From positions 62,001-126,000 of the forward strand of contig NZ_BCUR01000001.1 in NCBI RefSeq assembly GCF_003569005.1: 64,000 bases of DNA. The letters are read 5' to 3'. The position numbers and the translations under genes are program-made. This document shows positions 54,099-63,942 of this stretch, one piece after another. The notes under the pieces are model-generated. The model searched no databases, was not told the origin of the DNA, and saw nothing but the letters and a program-made list of their open reading frames with translations. Each line of letters begins with the position of its first letter. Positions within the stretch are counted from its first letter, which is position 1. Source of the DNA: Vibrio superstes. GTDB lineage: Bacteria > Pseudomonadota > Gammaproteobacteria > Enterobacterales > Vibrionaceae.

Positions 54099-55559
54099 AT
54101 GAAAAGCTTAGATCAGCTCGATTACTGCCATACTTACGCCGATCTAGGCCCTTCACTCTCAAGCAGAGTCAATCCAACACCGCTCAGCGGCTCGTATCTT
54201 ATTCATACTAATCAGCGCCTCGCAAAACAATTAGGCATTGATATTGAGTCCGTCGGCGATGAGATACTGATACAGCTCCTGTCCGGACAAGGTATCCTTG
54301 AGTCTTGGTCACCCATAGCGATGAAGTACACTGGCCATCAATTTGGTCAATACAACCCAGATCTTGGTGACGGTAGAGGACTCTTGCTTACAGAGTTCAT
54401 CAACGATAATGGTGAGAAGTGGGATTTTCATCTTAAAGGAAGTGGACAGACTCCCTATTCGCGAGGTGCAGACGGACGAGCGGTGATTCGTTCAAGTGTT
54501 AGAGAGTACCTAATCAGTGCGGCCATGGATGGACTGAGTATTCCTACCACTCAAGCCCTAGCTATCTCTGGCGCAAGCACACCGGTACGAAGAGAAGAGA
54601 TCGAATCAGCGGCTACCCTACTGCGGATTGCCCCAAGCCATGTTCGATTTGGTCACTTTGAATATCTCTTTTATAGCGGACAGCACAGCGAGATAAAAGC
54701 ATTAGCGGATTACATTATTCTCTGGCACATGCCTGAATTAAAGGACTCTGAGGATAAATACGCGGCCTTTTTCCAACAGGTCACCAAACGCACGGCAAGC
54801 ATGATCGCTCATTGGCAAGCCTATGGCTTTTGTCATGGCGTAATGAACACCGATAACATGTCGATACTGGGCCTAACCTTCGACTATGGTCCCTTTGCCT
54901 TTCTCGATACCTATTTATCCAAGCACATCTGCAACCACAGTGATTACAGCGGTCGCTATGCCTTCCACCAGCAACCTGGGATTGGGCAGTGGAATCTATC
55001 CGCGCTCGGTTACGCCCTTTCATCGTTAATCGATAGCAAACAGATAGAGGCTTCTTTACAAGAATATTCTACACATATTCAAGCAGAGTACCGACGTTTG
55101 ATGCGAGCACGCTTTGGATTAGACAGCGAACATGATAGCGACCCTGAGCTTATCAACTCGTGTTTAGAATTGATGGAAAAGCTAGGGCTAGATTTTAACT
55201 TTACGCTGAGAGTCTTATCTGAAACAGGTCCTGACAATTGGGCAGACATCGGGCTTGATAGCACATTAAATAAGCCCGAGTTCATTGCTTGGCTTAGAGA
55301 GTACCAACAACGTATAGCGCTAGATTATGGTAACGATCAACAGCGACAACATGCGATGCAAGGGGTCAACCCTAAATACATTTTGCGCACTCATCTGGCG
55401 CAAGAAGCCATTGAGCAGGTGGAAAATGGAGAGTTTGATATCTTAGAGACTTGGCTTACTGTGTTAGCAAACCCCTTTATTGAACACGTCTGCCCCACTC
55501 ATTGGTCACTGCCACCAAGCAACGACCAAAAAGGCATTTGTCTAAGTTGTTCTTCTTAA
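54099..55559 (+). CDS. selO: Protein adenylyltransferase SelO
   Basis: 486 residues from ATG 54099; the open frame extends 24 codons upstream into the MITE but has no start signal there. SelO motifs include KYTGHQFGQYNPDLGDGRG, FHLKGSGQTPYSRGADGRA, SVREYLISAAMDGLSIPTT and FCHGVMNTDNMSILG. It is a pseudokinase fold that transfers AMP to proteins in redox stress. The C-terminus is CLSCSS, with the Cys that is selenocysteine in some SelO proteins. Its upstream leader is the end of a MITE-like element. Confidence 0.95.
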   Translation: MKSLDQLDYCHTYADLGPSLSSRVNPTPLSGSYLIHTNQRLAKQLGIDIESVGDEILIQLLSGQGILESWSPIAMKYTGHQFGQYNPDLGDGRGLLLTEFINDNGEKWDFHLKGSGQTPYSRGADGRAVIRSSVREYLISAAMDGLSIPTTQALAISGASTPVRREEIESAATLLRIAPSHVRFGHFEYLFYSGQHSEIKALADYIILWHMPELKDSEDKYAAFFQQVTKRTASMIAHWQAYGFCHGVMNTDNMSILGLTFDYGPFAFLDTYLSKHICNHSDYSGRYAFHQQPGIGQWNLSALGYALSSLIDSKQIEASLQEYSTHIQAEYRRLMRARFGLDSEHDSDPELINSCLELMEKLGLDFNFTLRVLSETGPDNWADIGLDSTLNKPEFIAWLREYQQRIALDYGNDQQRQHAMQGVNPKYILRTHLAQEAIEQVENGEFDILETWLTVLANPFIEHVCPTHWSLPPSNDQKGICLSCSS

Positions 55560-55573
55560 ACCTTGTTGAAATC

Positions 55574-55589
55574 GCAGTTATTTAACTGC
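55574..55589. terminator. Short hairpin between selO and the opposing small gene
   Basis: GCAGTTA and TAACTGC form a perfect stem around TT, followed by ATTTATTT on the plus strand. A second TAACTGC follows. It is a weak candidate terminator for selO. Confidence 0.45.
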
Positions 55590-55595
55590 ATTTAT

Positions 55596-55976
55596 TTAAC
55601 TGCACTGGTCAATATATTGATTCATAACCTGCTTTTGGTACTTACCCATATCGCCCGAGTGATACGCGTTCGCTTGCTCCCAACCTAGCTGTCTTGCAAC
55701 TTCTGACGTGGAGGAAATCAACGCCTCGCCATCACTAATACCTGGATTCAGAGCCAAAGTCGTCACAGTAGCTTGTTCGATATGTCTGAACATCCTGTCC
55801 TCATAGTGACTAATATTTGCTTCTTTTGCTAAAAAAGCGGCATAGCCTCCGCATCGAACTTGTTCGACAAATGTCTGTTGCGTAGGAGGTGGATTCACCG
55901 TAAGCGCCATCGCCTTTGTTGCGGTAAATAAAGCCAAAATAGAACTGACACAGCTCAAATAGATAAATTTTTTCAT
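55596..55976 (-). CDS. Small exported protein of unknown function
   Basis: 126 residues with a signal peptide (MKKFIYLSCVSSILALFTATKAMA, cut near residue 24). The mature protein is about 100 residues and helical, with two cysteines (VRCGGYAAFL and the C-terminal CS) that could form a disulfide. No family is recognised. The next gene upstream on the same strand, a glycine-zipper protein, is 86 bases away and ends in a similar way, so the two may be related envelope factors. Confidence 0.72.
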   Translation of the reverse strand: MKKFIYLSCVSSILALFTATKAMALTVNPPPTQQTFVEQVRCGGYAAFLAKEANISHYEDRMFRHIEQATVTTLALNPGISDGEALISSTSEVARQLGWEQANAYHSGDMGKYQKQVMNQYIDQCS

Positions 55977-56062
55977 GGTTAAGTGGCCCTAGTTAACTTA
56001 TAACGAAATGAACCCAGATAAACGGCTTATCAGGTTCATAAAACGATAATTAAAAGAAACAA

Positions 56063-56476
56063 TTAGTTGAGAGCGGTATAACCACGCCCTGACATACAGT
56101 TACGGACCACTTCAGAGTAAGCCTCTTGGTTGCTCGCCTCTACCGCATTGCGCTTGCCTCGGTTTCCAAGAATACCAAGGGTCATGCCTACCGCAGCACC
56201 GGTTTTAGCCGCACTCGAGCCTGAATTGCCTGATACACTTCCCGCTACCGCACCCGCAGTTGCACCTCTAGCACCACGCTTAGCCGTTTCCTGCGCTACA
56301 TTATCCGCCTCTTCTTGAGGCGCTTGAAGCCCCAGTCCTTCACAGTACACCATGTCTTCGCTGAAAAGATCAGAATCATATTGTCCTTGATCATAAACCA
56401 ATCCATGGGCACTAACAGGAAGAGTAAACGCTGTGCTAAGTACACCAACTAACAGGGTTGCTCGAAGTTTTTTCAT
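56063..56476 (-). CDS. Glycine-zipper periplasmic protein
   Basis: 137 residues. The signal peptide MKKLRATLLVGVLSTAFTLPVSA precedes a short acidic stretch, then a glycine-zipper region (about 70-105: GARGATAGAVAGSVSG, KTGAAVGMTLGILGNRG) of the type found in outer-membrane-associated small proteins. The C-terminus has MSGRGYTALN, a pattern seen at the end of many glycine-zipper proteins. Function is unknown. Confidence 0.78.
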   Translation of the reverse strand: MKKLRATLLVGVLSTAFTLPVSAHGLVYDQGQYDSDLFSEDMVYCEGLGLQAPQEEADNVAQETAKRGARGATAGAVAGSVSGNSGSSAAKTGAAVGMTLGILGNRGKRNAVEASNQEAYSEVVRNCMSGRGYTALN

Positions 56477-56592
56477 ATCAAATGCTACTCAATTTGCCAC
56501 ACAAAAGATGGGACGTATTGTGTGGCAAACTCAGTTTTGTATATATAAAGCGAGCTTTAGTTGATTTATTCACTCAGCTTATGAAAGAAACC

Positions 56593-56869
56593 TTAAATTG
56601 AATACAAGATGTAAATCTGCGACTTCATTCGAATCACAATGCCGCGAATCGCATCCAGAAAGCTCATAAAAAACGCTGGTTTATCACCACTGATCCATGC
56701 TAAGCCTACAGGAATGTCATACTCCTCACTCTCATGAATCTTTAAGTTAAGCGCACAAAGTGATAGCCCAACTTAAATAGACATCTCATTATTAATCCCA
56801 CCGTCAAACAAACTAAACACCATTGCGCAAAATGTGTATTGCGACCCTAATCCAATCTCTATAATTCAT
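56593..56869 (-). pseudogene. Probable decayed gene with nonsense codon and possible frameshift
   Basis: On the minus strand a frame from ATG 56823 reads MVFSLFDGGINNEMSI, meets TAA at 56775, and continues without interruption to TAA 56593, including DIPVGLAWISGDKP, AFFMSFLDAIRGIVIR and MKSQIYILYSI. A different frame from ATG 56869 gives MNYRDWIRVAIHILRNGV just before. Both look protein-like, suggesting one former gene of about 90 codons broken by a frameshift and a CAA-to-TAA change. The family is not recognised. The rest of the 573-base gap (56477-57049) shows nothing else. Confidence 0.42.
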
Positions 56870-57049
56870 CGCATCTACACAGTGGTGATGAGCTCAAGGC
56901 GAGCTAATTAGAGGTGAGCAAACTGCACAGTCAATCCAGGATGATGAAACTGCATAAGTCTCATTTGATGAACAACACCATGAATTAAACGACCTGCACT
57001 GATTTAACAAATAAATCACTGCATATTAATCATCGTAATAGGAATCAAA

Positions 57050-57472
57050 ATGAACGTTAATGCTATTGAAAAAAGTCTAATCGGTATTATCTCTGTTGCT
57101 ATCGCAAGCCAGTGGGCTTGGGTACACATTCCAAGTGTAAAAGAAATCATCTTTGTGGGGCTACTGATGCAACTGTGTCTGAGCTTTTTCATCGGCCTTG
57201 AAGCGTGGAGTGCCAACAAGTGGAAACAAAAAGGCGATGCCAAGAAATACAAGATTGGTCGAGGAATTACGTCTTATATTTCCTTAGTTGGCGGTAAATT
57301 TGTCACCATGGGCATCATCGCCGTACTGTTTAAATCTGTAGCATTTACAGGCTGGGTTGGCGGGGTTGTCGCTTTCTTCGGCATTATCTTCCTCATTATG
57401 GGAATGGAAAAAGCATACGCTTTGCTCGTCGAGAAGTTAATCAACCCTATGGTAGAGCTGGACAGTAAATAA
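57050..57472 (+). CDS. Small integral membrane protein of unknown function
   Basis: 140 residues with four hydrophobic segments (about 8-28, 33-55, 85-103, 104-127) and basic loops (KWKQKGDAKKYKIGRG). The start follows AGGAATCAAAATG. No known family recognised. It is followed 49 bases later by a small exported-protein gene on the same strand, so the two may form an operon. Confidence 0.75.
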   Translation: MNVNAIEKSLIGIISVAIASQWAWVHIPSVKEIIFVGLLMQLCLSFFIGLEAWSANKWKQKGDAKKYKIGRGITSYISLVGGKFVTMGIIAVLFKSVAFTGWVGGVVAFFGIIFLIMGMEKAYALLVEKLINPMVELDSK

Positions 57473-57520
57473 CAGCAGAGTAACAGCGTAATACAACCTC
57501 AGTGACTTGAAGATGCTCTT

Positions 57521-57778
57521 ATGAAAAAGAAATTGATGTTAGTTGCAATATTAACTTTGCTAGCGGGTACCGCAACCGCCTCGGAATGCAGAACCAGCAC
57601 AGTAAAACGAGTAGCGGTTTGGACCGTTACTCTGCCCGTGCCGCTGAACACGGTTTGGACATGGCTGTACTTTACCGGCGAGGATCTTTATTGCTACGCC
57701 GTTGAAGAAGAAAACCAGAGCCACATAATCGAACTTAACCAAGAGTACATCAAAACTCTTGGTTATATGGATAAATAG
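57521..57778 (+). CDS. Small exported protein of unknown function
   Basis: 85 residues. A signal peptide (MKKKLMLVAILTLLAGTATA, cut before SEC) is followed by a region with aromatic residues and two cysteines (SECRTS and DLYCYAV). A hydrophobic stretch (VAVWTVTLPVPLNTVWTWLY) may be a membrane span. No family is recognised. It probably shares a transcript with the membrane protein gene upstream. Confidence 0.68.
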   Translation: MKKKLMLVAILTLLAGTATASECRTSTVKRVAVWTVTLPVPLNTVWTWLYFTGEDLYCYAVEEENQSHIIELNQEYIKTLGYMDK

Positions 57779-57804
57779 CAAGCTCTATCCTCTGAACCAA
57801 GGAC

Positions 57805-59508
57805 TTAAACTCTCTGTATCTCATTAGGTTGGTTTAGCTTTACCCACACCTTAGAAAAGTCGAACCATCCTAGCGCGTTACACTTCGCATTTTGTAGCGC
57901 TCCACAATGATCTCTACTCACCCCTAGCCAGCAGTGAAACATTGGTATAATCAATTGATTCTCCACCAAATAGCGACCTAACTCCCTTGCTGGGAATCTA
58001 GCATTAGGTTGCCCTTGCCACTCCTGAATTACTTGATGAATGTATTCAAATTGGTTATCGGTACTTAACTCATTGAGATTACTGTAGTCGAGTAGCCAGC
58101 CTTGTAAAGTGTCGTCCCTATGAGTGCCAATCCCCATAGGTTTAATCCAAAGGTCAACCGCATCAATGTCGTCAGGAATATGATCATAGCGTATGAACTG
58201 TACCGCGAGTCCATCTTGTTTAAGCAGCGATGCTATAGCCTTAGAAAGAGTTGGAAATACTGGATGTTCACTATGATAGGCGATACTGACCGTCTCTATT
58301 TGAGGTGGAGCTAACTGCCTTTGTGGCTTGCTGTGGTACCAGCCTGGTTTAAGACCATGTGCCGGTAGTAGCCCAAGCTCTACTATAGATTCTTGAGAAA
58401 GCTGAGCGAACAAATTAAAACTTGTGAGCTTAGAAGCAAAATACTCTTGCCACTGCTTGTCTCGACCGAGTCCACTGCGTTGGTTTACTGAAATATAGGT
58501 GCATCCTGGATCTAAGGCTACGTCGTCGTCCGTTCGCTGTGTCGGCATATTCGGTTGAGACAAGCTTGGATAGACAATACTTGAGTGAATCTCATCAATA
58601 ACCCAAACCTCAACTCTATCAACCAATGGTCTAAAGCCAAAATAGCTATCAAAGGCCTCAAGAATCAATCTCTTGTCATCATTGACAGACACTCGGTAAG
58701 GGCCTGTTCCGCTCGGCAAACGGTCGAAATCTTCAATCTCTCCGCTGTTATACGGAAGCACCTTGGCTACCGTTTCGGCTAGTAACAAATCAAAATGATA
58801 ATCCGCCCGACTAAGCTCTATATCAATGACCAATGGAGAAGGCGTGGTGACGTCTTGAATATGAGCAAACAATGGCAAGTTTGCCAACGACTTTAAATGC
58901 TCAACCACATGCTCAGTTTCAAGCAACTGACCATTATGGAAGCGAACTTTGGCCCTAAGATAAAAGCGCCAATGACTACCTTCAACATTGTCCCATGAAT
59001 GGGCGAGATCTTGAGTCAGCTTATCGTTTTCATCCAGTTGTGTAAGACCGCTAAAGACTTGATGAATGATGTTTTGCTCTGAGCGTCGATGAGGCTTTCT
59101 CGGGTTTAGCATTGAAAGCTGACGATAATAAGGAAGGCTGAGAACCTGCTGTCCTTGTCTGTGCTGGACGCCTAGATAATCCTGAATCACTTGAGTTAAA
59201 CGGTTTGCGTCTTGATTAAGAACTTGCAACGCCTGCCCTATACGGCCTTCTTCAAGATAACGTTTAGCTAGACCCTCCCCTACATCTTGTCGGTTCTGCT
59301 TGAAGATAAGCTGAGATTGCTTCCCTCGCCCTGCAGAAGGATGCCACTCAATCCATCCCTCTTCACTGAGCTTGTTCAGTACGATGCGCGCGTTTCGTCT
59401 AGTACAGAACAAAATCTCTGTGATGTCTTCTATACGCGTATCGCTATCTTCACCATTAAAGTGCTCAAATAGGGTTTCAAACTGAGTTCGAAGTCGCGGG
59501 CTACTCAT
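57805..59508 (-). CDS. SgrR-type transcriptional regulator with substrate-binding-protein domain
   Basis: 567 residues. The N-terminal winged helix (about 10-110) contains ITEILFCTRRNARIVLNKLSEE and WIEWHPSAGRGKQS, the SgrR N-domain signature. Residues 160-530 resemble an SBP_bac_5 periplasmic binding protein (DLAHSWDNVEGSHWRFYLR, VRFHNGQLLETEHVV, PSGTGPYRVS), used here as a cytoplasmic sensor domain. E. coli SgrR responds to sugar-phosphate stress and drives sgrS; no SgrS-like RNA is visible in the 67 bases upstream. Probably a distinct paralogue. Confidence 0.86.
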   Translation of the reverse strand: MSSPRLRTQFETLFEHFNGEDSDTRIEDITEILFCTRRNARIVLNKLSEEGWIEWHPSAGRGKQSQLIFKQNRQDVGEGLAKRYLEEGRIGQALQVLNQDANRLTQVIQDYLGVQHRQGQQVLSLPYYRQLSMLNPRKPHRRSEQNIIHQVFSGLTQLDENDKLTQDLAHSWDNVEGSHWRFYLRAKVRFHNGQLLETEHVVEHLKSLANLPLFAHIQDVTTPSPLVIDIELSRADYHFDLLLAETVAKVLPYNSGEIEDFDRLPSGTGPYRVSVNDDKRLILEAFDSYFGFRPLVDRVEVWVIDEIHSSIVYPSLSQPNMPTQRTDDDVALDPGCTYISVNQRSGLGRDKQWQEYFASKLTSFNLFAQLSQESIVELGLLPAHGLKPGWYHSKPQRQLAPPQIETVSIAYHSEHPVFPTLSKAIASLLKQDGLAVQFIRYDHIPDDIDAVDLWIKPMGIGTHRDDTLQGWLLDYSNLNELSTDNQFEYIHQVIQEWQGQPNARFPARELGRYLVENQLIIPMFHCWLGVSRDHCGALQNAKCNALGWFDFSKVWVKLNQPNEIQRV

Positions 59509-59574
59509 AAAGAGGAAATTCCAGTCAATTAGAAAATTATCAATTTCCTCATTTTAGCACGAAGTGGAGAGTTT

Positions 59575-59796
59575 TTATGTTATCGCGATGCCGGTAACTT
59601 GCGAAATTTCTTCAATGATTTCAGTAGGAAGCTTAATAGAAAATCGGCTTTGGGCATCTAATATAACCAATACTTGCCCCATCAACTGAATTGCGTCAGT
59701 TTGTGCTTGGAAGGTTAAACGTTGCTCGCCATCCAGTCGAATCATGATCTCGTGGGCGTTAATGATGATTTTCCCCAATTCAAAATCTAGGGTCAT
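59575..59796 (-). CDS. DUF3389-type small protein
   Basis: 73 residues from ATG 59796, which overlaps the thioesterase stop (ATGA), so it is translationally coupled; a longer frame would intrude into that gene. The sequence (FELGKIIINAHEIMIRLDG, TFQAQTDAIQLMGQVLVI) matches my memory of the DUF3389 family found in vibrios. No function is known. Coupling to the thioesterase suggests a shared pathway. Confidence 0.7.
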   Translation of the reverse strand: MTLDFELGKIIINAHEIMIRLDGEQRLTFQAQTDAIQLMGQVLVILDAQSRFSIKLPTEIIEEISQVTGIAIT

Positions 59797-60230
59797 ACCT
59801 TGCCCTTCTTTTTCGGGTTTCGAACCATCACTGTATGACGGGAGATACACACCAGATTACCCTGCTCATCTCGAATCTCAATGGACCAAATATGTGTCGT
59901 GCGCCCCAAATGGATAGGTGTTGCGACTCCAGTAACAATGCCGCTGCGTACCGCCTTGAGATGATTCGCATTCACTTCAAGACCGACGCAATGGCTGTCC
60001 CCCTCGCAGCAGTGATACGCTGCATAAGAACCCAGCGACTCAGCTAAGACTACGGAAGCCCCTCCATGTAACAGTCCAAATGGCTGATGTGTATTGGGGC
60101 CAACGGACATGGTAGCGGTTAACGAATTACCAGACACCTCTGTATAAATAATGCCTAAATGCTCTATAAGGGTATTTTTTGACTGAGCATTAAGAGATTC
60201 TGGACTGATGTCGCGTTTCCATATCGTCAT
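59793..60230 (-). CDS. PaaI/YdiI-like hotdog thioesterase
   Basis: 145 residues. PFGLLHGGASVVLAESLGSY is the catalytic helix region of the PaaI/EntH branch (HGG, with a downstream acidic residue), followed by GLEVNANHLKAVRSG and THIWSIEIRDEQGNLVC. The ATGA overlap links it to the next small gene. It likely hydrolyses aromatic or menaquinone-pathway acyl-CoA; the substrate cannot be read from sequence. Confidence 0.88.
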   Translation of the reverse strand: MTIWKRDISPESLNAQSKNTLIEHLGIIYTEVSGNSLTATMSVGPNTHQPFGLLHGGASVVLAESLGSYAAYHCCEGDSHCVGLEVNANHLKAVRSGIVTGVATPIHLGRTTHIWSIEIRDEQGNLVCISRHTVMVRNPKKKGKV

Positions 60231-60296
60231 CGATGTCTTTTCCTTAGATTTTGATAGTTTCTGTTATCTTATTCTTTTTAAACACTTTAGTGTCTA

Positions 60297-60320
60297 ATTT
60301 TTCCTGAATTGTAGGAAAAT
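60297..60320. promoter_or_regulatory. Inverted repeat between thioesterase and M48 gene
   Basis: ATTTTTCCT (60297-60305) and AGGAAAAT (60313-60320) flank GAATTGT. It lies in the divergent promoter region and may be an operator or a short hairpin. No known regulator is assigned. Confidence 0.35.
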
Positions 60321-60392
60321 CTAACGACATCGACCACACTTGTTGTACATCAACAATCATGGTTAGCGCAAAGATAGAAAAGGATCCCTTCT

Positions 60393-61181
60393 ATGCGACT
60401 AAAAACACTAATACTATCGTTGGCATCTGCAGCTTTCATTACCGCTTGCGCCACCTCCCCAACAGGACGCAATCAAGTGATCTTATTTTCAGATAACCAA
60501 ATGTCTGAACTTGGTAGCCAATCATTTGAACAAATGAAATCGGAACTCACCATTAGTAAAGACGCCAAGACCAATGCTTACGTTCAGTGTGTCACTAATG
60601 CCATTTTAGAGCATGTTCCTATTCAAGGTAGTTTTAGCCAATGGGAAGTGGTCGTATTTGACAGTGAGCAGGTGAATGCCTTTGCCCTACCTGGTGGCAA
60701 AATCGGTGTTTATACCGGTCTATTGAACGTTGCGGTAAACCAGGACCAACTGGCCACTGTCATCGGTCACGAGATTGCGCACGTACTCGCCGATCACAGT
60801 AATGAGCGTATGTCTCACGCCCAACTTGCCAATACTGGGCTGCAAATTAGCAATGTGGCACTCAGTAATCAGGAATACAAAAATGAAATAATGGCCGCCA
60901 TGGGAGTTGGCGTTCAGTACGGGGTTTTGTTGCCCTACGGCAGAACCCAAGAAAGCGAAGCAGACATCGTTGGATTGGAGTTAATGGCTAAAGCCGGGTT
61001 TGACCCCTACCAAAGTGTCGATTTATGGAAGAACATGGCCAAGGCTTCAGGGGGCAATCAACCGCCAGAGTTGCTATCAACTCACCCCTCTCACGACACC
61101 CGAATCAAAGACCTAACAGCAAAAGCAGCGTCTGAGCCTAAATTCACTGGACAAAAGCCCAACTGCTCAAGGCCAAGCTGA
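60393..61181 (+). CDS. M48-family metalloprotease lipoprotein (LoiP/YcaL-like)
   Basis: 262 residues. The lipoprotein signal MRLKTLILSLASAAFITAC has lipobox FITAC (Cys19). The zinc motif HEIAHVLADHSNE starts at His126, and the third ligand lies in ESEADIVGLELM. FALPGGKIGVYTGLL is typical of the family. It is a membrane-anchored periplasmic protease, probably for quality control of outer-membrane proteins. The ribosome site AAAGGA is well placed. Confidence 0.93.
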   Translation: MRLKTLILSLASAAFITACATSPTGRNQVILFSDNQMSELGSQSFEQMKSELTISKDAKTNAYVQCVTNAILEHVPIQGSFSQWEVVVFDSEQVNAFALPGGKIGVYTGLLNVAVNQDQLATVIGHEIAHVLADHSNERMSHAQLANTGLQISNVALSNQEYKNEIMAAMGVGVQYGVLLPYGRTQESEADIVGLELMAKAGFDPYQSVDLWKNMAKASGGNQPPELLSTHPSHDTRIKDLTAKAASEPKFTGQKPNCSRPS

Positions 61182-61323
61182 GTTTATTGTTCTAAAGTAA
61201 ACAGATATGAACACGATGACATAGAAAACTTATTCTAAATCAACATTGATCGCGAACCGCTTTCATTACCGTGGCGAAATATGGATAATGACGCCAAATT
61301 ACAAGAGATAACAAGGTTAATAC

Positions 61324-61896
61324 ATGTCTATTGAATCAACACTACGTCAACGCAGCGGCGACAAATGCGAGCTTTGTGGCGCAACTAATGATCTACAACC
61401 CTTTGCTGTTGCTCCTCACTCTCAAGCAACCGTAGACCACGGCGCACTGCTATGTGACACATGTCGCGCTCAAGTTGAAGACGCAGATCAGATGGACGTA
61501 AATCACTGGCGTTGTCTAAATGACAGTATGTGGAGCCAAGAGCCACCAGTACAAGTTCTAGCATGGCGTCAATTGACTCGTCTTACAGGCAAAGGCGAAG
61601 CTTGGGCTCAAGATCTTTTGGACATGATGTACATGGAAGAAGAGACTAAAACGTGGGCTGAAACTGGCATGGAAAACGACGGTAAAAAACACGTTGATTG
61701 CCATGGCGCACCACTAGCAAAAGGTGACACGGTCACCATAATCAAAGATCTTCCAGTAAAGGGGTCTTCAATGGTGGTTAAAATCGGCACCATGGTGAGA
61801 AACATTGGACTTGCGCAAGACGATCCAGAACTCTTTTCTGGTAAAGTTGAAGGTCAGTCTATGTGGCTTCGTTGCGAATTTTGCCGTAAGAAGTAG
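61324..61896 (+). CDS. PhnA/YjdM-type zinc-ribbon protein
   Basis: 190 residues. Two zinc-ribbon halves: CELCGATNDL near residue 17 and LLCDTCRAQ near 44, then DCHGAPLAKGDTVTIIKDL and the KGSSMVVKIGTMVRNI barrel typical of the PhnA C-terminal domain. Despite the name, these proteins are not proven phosphonate hydrolases here. An unusual CEFCRKK end adds a further cysteine pair. It stands alone, followed by a shared terminator. Confidence 0.9.
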   Translation: MSIESTLRQRSGDKCELCGATNDLQPFAVAPHSQATVDHGALLCDTCRAQVEDADQMDVNHWRCLNDSMWSQEPPVQVLAWRQLTRLTGKGEAWAQDLLDMMYMEEETKTWAETGMENDGKKHVDCHGAPLAKGDTVTIIKDLPVKGSSMVVKIGTMVRNIGLAQDDPELFSGKVEGQSMWLRCEFCRKK

Positions 61897-61916
61897 ACAG
61901 TAAAGTAGATACAAAT

Positions 61917-61949
61917 AAAAAGCGCTAGCCTATTGGTTAGCGCTTTTTT
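61917..61949. terminator. Bidirectional terminator between PhnA-like gene and cvrA
   Basis: AAAAAGCGCTA pairs with TAGCGCTTTTTT around a short loop, with A and T runs on both sides. Confidence 0.93.
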
Positions 61950-61966
61950 ATTGCTTGGTTAGAAAA

Positions 61967-63694
61967 CTATTCCACGTCGGGTTTTTCGTTATCTGGCAAA
62001 CCCAAGCCGATTTTTGTCACTTTATGGTCTTTGACATCCGCCACTACCCAATGCAGTCCATACCAATCAAAGCTATCGCCGAGCACAGGGTATGCACCTA
62101 GTTTAAGCTCGACCAGTTCCTTTAGTGGCATATCGCCTTCCTCTTCTAAAACGGAAAGGCCATAGTAACCCGTTACATCACTCACGCGGCAGTTGATATC
62201 TAAGAAGAAATCACCAAAGAAGCGTGGAACAACCTCATCTTCTGGTGCCTCACTGAACAACAGGCTTAAAGCGTCGAGATCCTTGTCTTGTCCTAGCACA
62301 CAAAGGGTATCATTGGCTTGTAAAACGGTACTTCCTGATGGGTGTAGCAACTCCTCATCACGAAATAGCGCCGTAATGCGTGTTCCTTCAGGCATAGTCA
62401 GTCGCTTTAAAGGCTCTCCCACACACCATTTTTCTTCTTTTAATCGGTAGACAAACATTTCCCACTCACTGGCGCGAAAAATCTCAATGCCACTTCTTGA
62501 TATCGGCGTTGGCTTAGGAGGTAAAGTAACATCTGCCATTCGTGCCGCTTTCATCAAGGTCCCACCTTGTACGAGCAGAGATACCATCACCACGAAAAAG
62601 GCAATATTGAAGTACAGCTCGGCATTGGGAAGTCCTGCAACCATTGGGAAAACGGCTAAAATGATAGGCACCGCGCCCCTTAAACCAACCCAAGAAATGA
62701 ATTTACGTTCTTTGCTAGTAAAGCTCTTAAATGGCATCAAGCCAATCCATACCGCTAGTGGTCTAGCAAACAAAATCATGCCGAACGCCAGCACCAGTGC
62801 TGGAACCATAATCTCTAGCAAAGTCGCTGGTTTCACCAGTAAACCTAACACCAAGAACATCACAATCTGACTCATCCAAGTCATGCCATCGAGCACGTTC
62901 AGTATCGAATGTCGGAAACTGGTCGGCTTATTACCAATTAGCAAACCCGTTAAATAGATAGATAAAATACCACTGCCACCTAGCTTGTTGGACAATGCAA
63001 ACAAGGAGATACCACCTGCGACTACCAGAACCGAGTACAAGCCTTCGTGCAACTCTACTCTATTGATGAGTGCCCATAGCAGCCAACCGCCACCAAGGCC
63101 GACCAAGGCTCCTACTCCAAACTGCATACCAAAACTAGTGGCTAAGAATGACAAGCCAAGATCAGCTTCAGGATTACCAAGTACCGCAATCAGGGTGACC
63201 GTCAAGAAGACCGCCATTGGGTCGTTGGTACCAGACTCAATTTCTAAGGTAGAGCCTACTCGCTCGTTTAGACTTTGTCCCTTCAGCATAGAAAATACGG
63301 CAGCTGCATCCGTTGAGCCGACAATTGCTCCGACTAAAATACCTTGCAATAAGGTCAGATCGAATAACCACGCTGCCATTAAACCAGTAAAGGTTGAAGT
63401 CAGCGCTACGCCTATGGTTGCGAGTGACAATGAAGGCCAGAAGGCCACCTTGAAACTGGATACCTTGGTTCGCATGCCACCATCAAGAAGGATAATGGCC
63501 AATGCAAGATTGCTGATTAAATAAGTTAATGAGTGATCATTGAAATCAATCTGACCTGGCCCATCTTCACCCGCAAGCATACCGACAACCAAAAAAATAA
63601 GTAGAATCGGCACACCTAGCTTGGAAGATGCTCTGGTCAAAAGAACACTGAGTACTATAAGAACCGCTCCTGTTAAGAACAGGCTATCGATCAT
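61967..63694 (-). CDS. cvrA: K+/H+ antiporter of the CvrA/NhaP2 type
   Basis: 575 residues from ATG 63694 (a TTG four codons upstream has little support). Twelve membrane helices fill residues 1-390, with [17 protein letters not shown] and [18 protein letters not shown] in the exchanger core. The cytoplasmic part (400-575) contains a TrkA-C type domain and a CorC-type end ([20 protein letters not shown]). CvrA exports K+ in exchange for protons during growth at low osmolarity or high K+. It is monocistronic here. Confidence 0.93.
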   Translation of the reverse strand: MIDSLFLTGAVLIVLSVLLTRASSKLGVPILLIFLVVGMLAGEDGPGQIDFNDHSLTYLISNLALAIILLDGGMRTKVSSFKVAFWPSLSLATIGVALTSTFTGLMAAWLFDLTLLQGILVGAIVGSTDAAAVFSMLKGQSLNERVGSTLEIESGTNDPMAVFLTVTLIAVLGNPEADLGLSFLATSFGMQFGVGALVGLGGGWLLWALINRVELHEGLYSVLVVAGGISLFALSNKLGGSGILSIYLTGLLIGNKPTSFRHSILNVLDGMTWMSQIVMFLVLGLLVKPATLLEIMVPALVLAFGMILFARPLAVWIGLMPFKSFTSKERKFISWVGLRGAVPIILAVFPMVAGLPNAELYFNIAFFVVMVSLLVQGGTLMKAARMADVTLPPKPTPISRSGIEIFRASEWEMFVYRLKEEKWCVGEPLKRLTMPEGTRITALFRDEELLHPSGSTVLQANDTLCVLGQDKDLDALSLLFSEAPEDEVVPRFFGDFFLDINCRVSDVTGYYGLSVLEEEGDMPLKELVELKLGAYPVLGDSFDWYGLHWVVADVKDHKVTKIGLGLPDNEKPDVE

Positions 63695-63942
63695 ATTTAC
63701 GTCCAATTGTTCCTCACTTTTCGTTACAGTTCATTGAGTAAAAATTATAACAAAGTAATTCTTATAGCTCTTTGCTATATTACGATGTGAAATATCTTGC
63801 AACAGTTCTATGCAAGGCTTTGCCCGATTACCGATGCAAACTATGTAAAATATCAAACTCTTCATCATTAATATCAAGGCTTACCCCACCCAGACTATAC
63901 TTACTCTAGATGTTCATCAGATCCCTGTAAAAGGAGGACTGC

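Noticed and set aside
59509..59574. SgrS-like small RNA upstream of the SgrR-type regulator
   Set aside because: The gap is only 66 bases and holds no terminator-like hairpin or sgrS pairing motif.
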